A DNA stretch of 9,965 nt from NCBI GenBank assembly GCA_030148625.1, contig JASBTC010000291.1, forward strand, positions 1-9,965. Reading direction: 5' to 3'. Both the position numbers and the translations under genes were made by a program. Position 1 is the first letter of the stretch. Every line of letters starts with the position of its first letter. Positions 5,734-9,965 of this stretch are shown in pieces. The notes beneath the pieces are model-generated. The model did no database searches. It had not been told where the DNA came from and was given only the letters and a program-made list of their open reading frames with translations. Source of the stretch: Sphingobium sp. (GTDB lineage Bacteria; Pseudomonadota; Alphaproteobacteria; Sphingomonadales; Sphingomonadaceae).

Positions 5734-8700
5734 TCAACCCGCTGCCATTTGGCCCATCGTCACATAGTCCAGCTTGCCCGTGCCCAATACTGGTAAGGTA
5801 GCGAGCATGCGGATGTCCCGCGGAATCATCAATTCGGTGACGCCATTGGCCTTGGCCCAAGCAGACAGTTCGGCAAAGCGCGCATCCGGCCGGGTCGTGA
5901 ACATCACAAGCTGCTCGCCTTTGCGCGCATCGGGCCGCGTCACCACCGCGTGATCGAAGCCGGGCCAGAGCGCCGCCGCATACCCCTCCACCGCGGGCAG
6001 CGAGACCATCTCGCCGCCGATCTTGGCGAAACGCTTGGCCCGCCCCCTGATGGTGACGAATCCCTCGGCATCGATGGTGACGATATCGCCGCTGTCGTGC
6101 CAGCCATCCTCCGGCGGCTGGAGCAGGCCGGGTGCCTCGACCTTGAAATAGCCGCGCATCACATTGGGGCCGCGGATCGACAGCCGCCCGCCCTCCTCGA
6201 TCCCCGGCACGGGATCCAGGCGCGATTCGATGCCCGGCAGCAGTCGGCCCACGGTGCCCGCGCGGAAATGCATCGGCGTGTTGACCGCGATGACGGGCGC
6301 CGCCTCGGTCGCGCCATACCCCTCCAGGATGCGCAGCCCGAACCGGTCCGCCCACGCCTTGCGCGTTTCGTCGCGGACGCGTTCGGCGCCCGCGAAGATG
6401 TAACGAAGACTATAGAAATCATAATCATGCGCCATGCGCGCATAACCCGACAGGAAGGTGTCGGTACCGAACATGATCGTCGCATTGGCGTCATAGGCCA
6501 AAGCCGGCACGATCCGGTAATGGAGCGGGCTGGGATAAAGCACGGTCCGGATGCCGTTGAGGATCGGCAGCAGGGTGCCGCCCGTCAGGCCGAAGCTGTG
6601 AAAGACCGGCAACGCGTTGAGCACGACGTCGCTGGCGTTGAAATCGATCCGCGAGGCAAGTTGATGGCAATTCGCCAGCAGGTTGCGGTGCGACAGCGCG
6701 ACGCCCTTGGGCAGCCCTTCGGATCCGCTGGTGAACAGCACCACCGCCGGCGCATCGGGCAACAGCCGCTCGCGCCGATGGATGCGGCGGGCATAGCGGC
6801 TCTGCACCAGCGCGCGCAGCTTGGCCCCCGCGCCGATCTCGGCCGCGACATCCTCCAGATAGAGGATCGCGATGCCGTCGGCCTCCAGCCCCGCGATGAC
6901 GTCGCCCAGCTTCGCCTGGTCGACAAAGGCACGCGCGGTAACGACGGTGCGGATCTTCGCCGCAGTGCAGGCGGCGCGCATGTTGGTAAGACCGGCGGTG
7001 AAGTTGAGCATGCCGGGCACGCGAGCCGCCAGCTGCAGCGCAAAGAACGCCGCGACCACGCCGTTGATGTTGGGCAGCAGCAAGCCGACCGCTTCTCCAG
7101 CCGCCGTCTTCGTTCGCAATGGGCGAGCGAGCGCGCAGGCACCGGTGATCAGCCGATCGTAGCTCAGCGGCTCGCGCTTCACGTCCTCGACCACCAGCGC
7201 CTTGCCGCCATGAATGCGACGCGCATCGAGCAATGCCTCGAACAAGGTGCGATCGATATTCGAGGTGGCGAAGATCATCCGGCTCATCTCGTCATAAAGC
7301 ATCCGCCCGGCGATCGCGCGGCGCGCGCGCGCCGACATCTCGCCTTCGACGTGCAGCCGGCGCGGCGGCAGGATGGTCAGCTTGATCTTCGGGAACAGAC
7401 GCAGCTTCACCTTGCCGCGCAGCCGCGAGAAGAGCGAGAATTGCGCGCCGTCGATGCGCACGGGGATGATCGGGGCATCGGCCTTGTCGGCGACCATGCC
7501 GGGGCCGTCGAACACCTTCATCAGCGCGCCGGTCACGGTGATCCGGCCCTCGGGGAAAATCACCAGCGTCCGCCCCTCGCGCACCGCCTTCACCATGCGC
7601 TTCGCCGACATCGGATTGGTCGGATCGACGGGAAAGGCGTCGAACAGCTTGAGCATCGGCTGGATCCACCAGCTCTTGGCGATATGCGTGTTGACCGCGA
7701 AGGTCGGTTTGCCCGGCAGGAAGGCGGCAAGCAGCAACCCGTCGAGGAAGGAGACGTGGTTGACCACCACCACCGCCGGCTCGCCGGGCTTGGGCATGTT
7801 CTGCGCGCCCGTCACCTTCACGCCATAGAGCAGTACCAGCAGGCTGCGGACCAGCGCCTTGATCACGGTTTCGGGGAGCAGCCAACAGGCGACGAACGCG
7901 ACCGCGAGCGTCGAGAAACCGAGCACGCCGATGATGCCCGGCACGTCGACGCCGATGGCGAGCAGCCCGGCGGTGATCAGCACCATCGCCACGGTCAGCC
8001 CGGCATTGATCACATTATTGGCCGCGATCACCTGACTGCGGTCTTCGGCTGCGCTGCGCGTCTGCAGGATCGCATAGAGCGGGACGATGAACATGCCGCC
8101 GGAAAAGGCGATCCCGGCCAGCGCGATCATGATGCTCCATGCCCCGTCGCTGGCCAGGAAGGTCGCGACATCGGCGCCCTGACGCTCGACGTCATAGCCA
8201 CGCGTCGCCAGCCACAGCCAGATGAGGAATCCGGCCATGGCCAGCGCCGACGTGGGCACGTAGCGCGCCGACACCTCGCCCTTGAGCAGGCGATTGACCG
8301 TCAACGAGCCGATCGCGATCGCGATCGAGAAGACCAGCAGGAACAATGTCGCCACTTCCTGCTTGGCCGCGAGCACGCCGCTGACCAAGGGCGCGAATTC
8401 GGACATGATCACGGCGCCCACCGCGAAGAACCAGCTGATGCCCAGGATCGCGAGCCAGACGCCGCGATGCGCATAGGATGCGCGCAGGATGGCCGCCGTG
8501 CCCCGGAACAGGTTGAAATCGATCGGCTGCGCAGCAGCAGCCGGCGGTGCGGACGGAACGGCAAGGCTTGCGGCAAGGCCGAGCACCGCCAGGCCGACCG
8601 CGATCAGCCCCGCCTCCCAGGGCGGCACCATGCCGGCCAGCAATTGCCCGCCCAGGATCGCGATGAATGTGCCCGCCTCCACCAGGCCGGTTCCTCCCAT

Positions 8701-9129
8701 CACTTCATTGGAGCTTAGATGTTGCGGCAAGATTGCGTATTTGACCGGCCCGAAGATCGTCGAATGCATGCCCATCAGGAACAGGCAGCCGATCAGCAGC
8801 GGCACCGACGACAGCCAGAAGCCGAGCAGCGCCAGCCCCATGATCCCGACCTCGGCCGCTTTCACGATCCGCACCAGCCGTGCCTTGTCCCACGCATCGG
8901 CGACCTGGCCGGCCAGTGAAGAGAACAGGAAATAGGGCAGGATGAACACGCCCGTCGCGACCGTCGCGAGCATCTCCGCCTTTTCGGGCGCTGCCGCATG
9001 GATCCCGAAATTGGCCATGAACAGCAGCGCGAATTTCAGCAGGTTGTCGTTGAACGCGCCGAGGAACTGGACGGCGAAGATCGGGCCGAAGCGGCGCTTG
9101 GCAAGCAAGGACAGGTCAGGTGCGGACAT
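5734..9129 (-). CDS. aas: Three-domain acyl-[ACP]-phospholipid O-acyltransferase (LplT-like MFS + PlsC + acyl-ACP synthetase)
   Basis: This is a 1131-residue inner-membrane protein that re-acylates lysophospholipids. ATG 9129 was chosen because GGGGGAG lies nine bases upstream; a longer frame to 9213 crosses the palindrome at 9165-9205. Residues about 10-430 are an MFS/LplT-like lysophospholipid flippase beginning RRFGPIFAVQFLGAFNDNLL, with about 12 hydrophobic segments. Residues about 440-620 are a PlsC acyltransferase with the catalytic NHVSFLD (His458, Asp463) and FPEGR (525-529). Residues about 650-1131 are an AMP-binding acyl-ACP synthetase: the P-loop FTSGSEGLPKG (799-809), YGATE (938-942), DSGD (1012-1015), the hinge GRAKRFAKIGGE (1029-1040) and the adenylation lysine Lys1119 in GTGKLD. 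In E. coli the transporter (LplT) and Aas are separate proteins of about 400 and 720 residues; here they are fused, an arrangement known in other Proteobacteria. All key residues are present. The gene stands alone between hairpins and is probably monocistronic. Confidence 0.95.
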   Translation of the reverse strand: MSAPDLSLLAKRRFGPIFAVQFLGAFNDNLLKFALLFMANFGIHAAAPEKAEMLATVATGVFILPYFLFSSLAGQVADAWDKARLVRIVKAAEVGIMGLALLGFWLSSVPLLIGCLFLMGMHSTIFGPVKYAILPQHLSSNEVMGGTGLVEAGTFIAILGGQLLAGMVPPWEAGLIAVGLAVLGLAASLAVPSAPPAAAAQPIDFNLFRGTAAILRASYAHRGVWLAILGISWFFAVGAVIMSEFAPLVSGVLAAKQEVATLFLLVFSIAIAIGSLTVNRLLKGEVSARYVPTSALAMAGFLIWLWLATRGYDVERQGADVATFLASDGAWSIMIALAGIAFSGGMFIVPLYAILQTRSAAEDRSQVIAANNVINAGLTVAMVLITAGLLAIGVDVPGIIGVLGFSTLAVAFVACWLLPETVIKALVRSLLVLLYGVKVTGAQNMPKPGEPAVVVVNHVSFLDGLLLAAFLPGKPTFAVNTHIAKSWWIQPMLKLFDAFPVDPTNPMSAKRMVKAVREGRTLVIFPEGRITVTGALMKVFDGPGMVADKADAPIIPVRIDGAQFSLFSRLRGKVKLRLFPKIKLTILPPRRLHVEGEMSARARRAIAGRMLYDEMSRMIFATSNIDRTLFEALLDARRIHGGKALVVEDVKREPLSYDRLITGACALARPLRTKTAAGEAVGLLLPNINGVVAAFFALQLAARVPGMLNFTAGLTNMRAACTAAKIRTVVTARAFVDQAKLGDVIAGLEADGIAILYLEDVAAEIGAGAKLRALVQSRYARRIHRRERLLPDAPAVVLFTSGSEGLPKGVALSHRNLLANCHQLASRIDFNASDVVLNALPVFHSFGLTGGTLLPILNGIRTVLYPSPLHYRIVPALAYDANATIMFGTDTFLSGYARMAHDYDFYSLRYIFAGAERVRDETRKAWADRFGLRILEGYGATEAAPVIAVNTPMHFRAGTVGRLLPGIESRLDPVPGIEEGGRLSIRGPNVMRGYFKVEAPGLLQPPEDGWHDSGDIVTIDAEGFVTIRGRAKRFAKIGGEMVSLPAVEGYAAALWPGFDHAVVTRPDARKGEQLVMFTTRPDARFAELSAWAKANGVTELMIPRDIRMLATLPVLGTGKLDYVTMGQMAAG

Positions 9130-9164
9130 GATTGAGAAACTCCCCCGAGCAGGTCGTTTAGAGT

Positions 9165-9205
9165 ATCGTGCGGAAAAGTGGGAACCGGGTTTCCGCAAAA
9201 ACGAT
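9165..9205. repeat. Dispersed palindromic element, copy 2 (core GGGAACCGG)
   Basis: Outer arms ATCGT (9165-9169) and ACGAT (9201-9205) and inner arms TGCGGAAA (9169-9176) and TTTCCGCA (9190-9197) form an imperfect hairpin around GTGGGAACCGG. Positions 9170-9196 match 21 of 27 bases of 4498-4524. It lies 36 bp upstream of the acyltransferase start, between that gene and the terminator of the preceding gene, so it is in the leader or promoter region of the acyltransferase gene. Confidence 0.65.
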
Positions 9206-9218
9206 GCGATCACAAACA

Positions 9219-9239
9219 GCTAGCGCAGGCTGCGCTAGC
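9219..9239 (-). terminator. Probable intrinsic terminator of the DUF2339 gene
   Basis: GCTAGCGCA (9219-9227) pairs perfectly with TGCGCTAGC (9231-9239) around a 3-nt loop. On the minus strand the stem is followed at once by TGTTTGTG, a partly T-rich tract, 21 bp after the DUF2339 stop codon. The position, stem and tract fit a Rho-independent terminator better than any other hairpin in the window. Confidence 0.6.
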
Positions 9240-9259
9240 GGGCGATCATGAGTTTTTGA

Positions 9260-9965
9260 TTATGATTCCGTGGCTTTCGTCGGCGCCCTCGAAAACTGGC
9301 GGCCATAGAGCCAGCTGATCCCGATCAGGCTGAAGCCGAGCGCGACGAAGGATCCGATCCGCAACAGCCCCTCAAGCCCCGACGCATCGCGCAGGAAGAC
9401 CTTGGCGACCGCGGCAAGCATCAGCAGCAGCGACGCAATCCGCCAGTCGCGTCCGCCGCTGCGGATGCCCCAGAGCAGGAAACCGATGGCGAGTGCGATC
9501 GCCACGATCGAACGCAGGATATCCTCGAGACTGGAAAGCCCCGGCGCCGTCAGCAGCGTACCGACAAAGGCCTGGCGCAACGTGGCATAGGCGAACAGCA
9601 CGATCAGGATCATCCGCAGCACGCGCGCCGCGGGCTCGAACCGTGTCATCGCCGCGGGCGCAAGGCCGGCGAGCAGCCACAGACCGGCAGGCACCAGCGC
9701 AAATGCCGGGATCAGCCAGTTGACGATCGGGATCGCTCCTACTGCCTGATCATGCCAGAGCGGGTTGTGCAGCAGCAGCGTATAGGCAAGCGCATGGAGC
9801 GTACCCGCCGCGATCACGCCGATCGCGATCGGCCGCATCTCGGCACGGCGCGACAGCGCCCAGCCCCCCGCCAGCAACAGGCCGGCCCAGATACAGCGCT
9901 CGGCCAGGCCGGTGACCATGAAGTCGCCGCCGGCAAGTGCCGCAAAGCCGATCCGGTAGAGGCTG
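9260..9965 (-). CDS. DUF2339 polytopic membrane protein, C-terminal part (5' end outside the window)
   Basis: The frame is open from the right edge of the window to TAA at 9260-9262, giving about 234 residues. An ATG at 9919 exists, but the codons before it (SLYRIGFAALAGGDF) continue the same membrane-protein pattern without a stop, so the gene very probably starts outside the window. About seven or eight hydrophobic helices are visible. The ending, WRIASLLLMLAAVAKVFLRD (before ASGLEGLLRI), then GSFVALGFSLIGISWLYGRQ, is the characteristic C-terminus of DUF2339 proteins, whose full length is usually about 800-1000 residues. These are inner-membrane proteins of unknown function in many Gram-negative bacteria. 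Transcription runs toward the acyltransferase gene but probably stops at the hairpin at 9219-9239. Confidence 0.85.
   Translation of the reverse strand, partial: SLYRIGFAALAGGDFMVTGLAERCIWAGLLLAGGWALSRRAEMRPIAIGVIAAGTLHALAYTLLLHNPLWHDQAVGAIPIVNWLIPAFALVPAGLWLLAGLAPAAMTRFEPAARVLRMILIVLFAYATLRQAFVGTLLTAPGLSSLEDILRSIVAIALAIGFLLWGIRSGGRDWRIASLLLMLAAVAKVFLRDASGLEGLLRIGSFVALGFSLIGISWLYGRQFSRAPTKATES

Noticed and set aside
5950..8718. 922-codon open frame on the + strand opposite the acyltransferase gene
   Set aside because: Its translation is rich in Arg, His, Gln and Asp with no domain, as expected of the antisense frame of a GC-rich gene. The minus-strand protein has all its catalytic motifs, so this is a shadow frame.
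9130..9213. N-terminal extension of the acyltransferase to ATG 9213
   Set aside because: It crosses the dispersed palindrome, reads as a basic non-membrane sequence, and a strong ribosome site sits before ATG 9129.
1..9965. CRISPR array, tRNA, rRNA, insertion sequence or integrase
   Set aside because: I looked for regularly spaced direct repeats, tRNA arm patterns and transposase motifs on both strands and saw none. The repeats present are palindromic intergenic elements without coding content.

Overview
The window is GC-rich, with dense genes and strong G/C bias at third codon positions. Together with the protein set (TonB-dependent receptor ending in Phe, fused LplT/PlsC/acyl-ACP synthetase, DUF2339 membrane protein, small tail-anchored LuxR-type regulator), this suggests an alphaproteobacterium, most likely a sphingomonad (Sphingomonadales). 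The taxonomic call is an inference from protein style; no rRNA or marker gene is present.

Layout. On the + strand, 1-708 is the C-terminal end of a TonB-dependent outer-membrane receptor. It is followed after 19 bp by an exported alpha/beta-hydrolase of the putative-esterase family (728-1717), a pairing that suggests import and periplasmic processing of an ester-containing ligand such as a siderophore. Everything after that is on the minus strand. A class V PLP-dependent aminotransferase (1774-2922) converges on the esterase. Then, from high to low coordinate in the direction of transcription, comes a block of five small genes: a LuxR-type helix-turn-helix protein with a C-terminal membrane anchor (5083-5547), a small helical protein with a GCP motif (4668-5027), a multi-pass membrane protein (4048-4473), a winged-helix regulator that overlaps it (3653-4135), and a small tail-anchored protein (3098-3532). 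An array of interlocking hairpins (4486-4600) separates the GCP protein gene from the membrane protein gene. The largest gene (5734-9129) encodes a 1131-residue three-part protein: lysophospholipid flippase-like MFS domain, PlsC acyltransferase, and AMP-binding acyl-ACP synthetase. Downstream of a likely terminator and a dispersed palindrome lies the C-terminal part of a DUF2339 polytopic membrane protein, which runs off the right edge (9260-9965).

How the genes work together. The receptor/esterase pair is probably one functional unit. The large acyltransferase remodels lysophospholipids in the inner membrane and needs no partner, because the transporter is fused to it. The five small genes include two DNA-binding proteins and three proteins with membrane segments, so a membrane-linked regulatory unit is conceivable, but nothing in the sequence identifies its signal or target.

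No CRISPR array, transposase, integrase, tRNA, rRNA or defence module is visible. I do not see a convincing new biological system. The most unusual items are the small-gene block with its hairpin array, the 88-bp gene overlap inside it, and a spaced dyad upstream of the LuxR-type gene.
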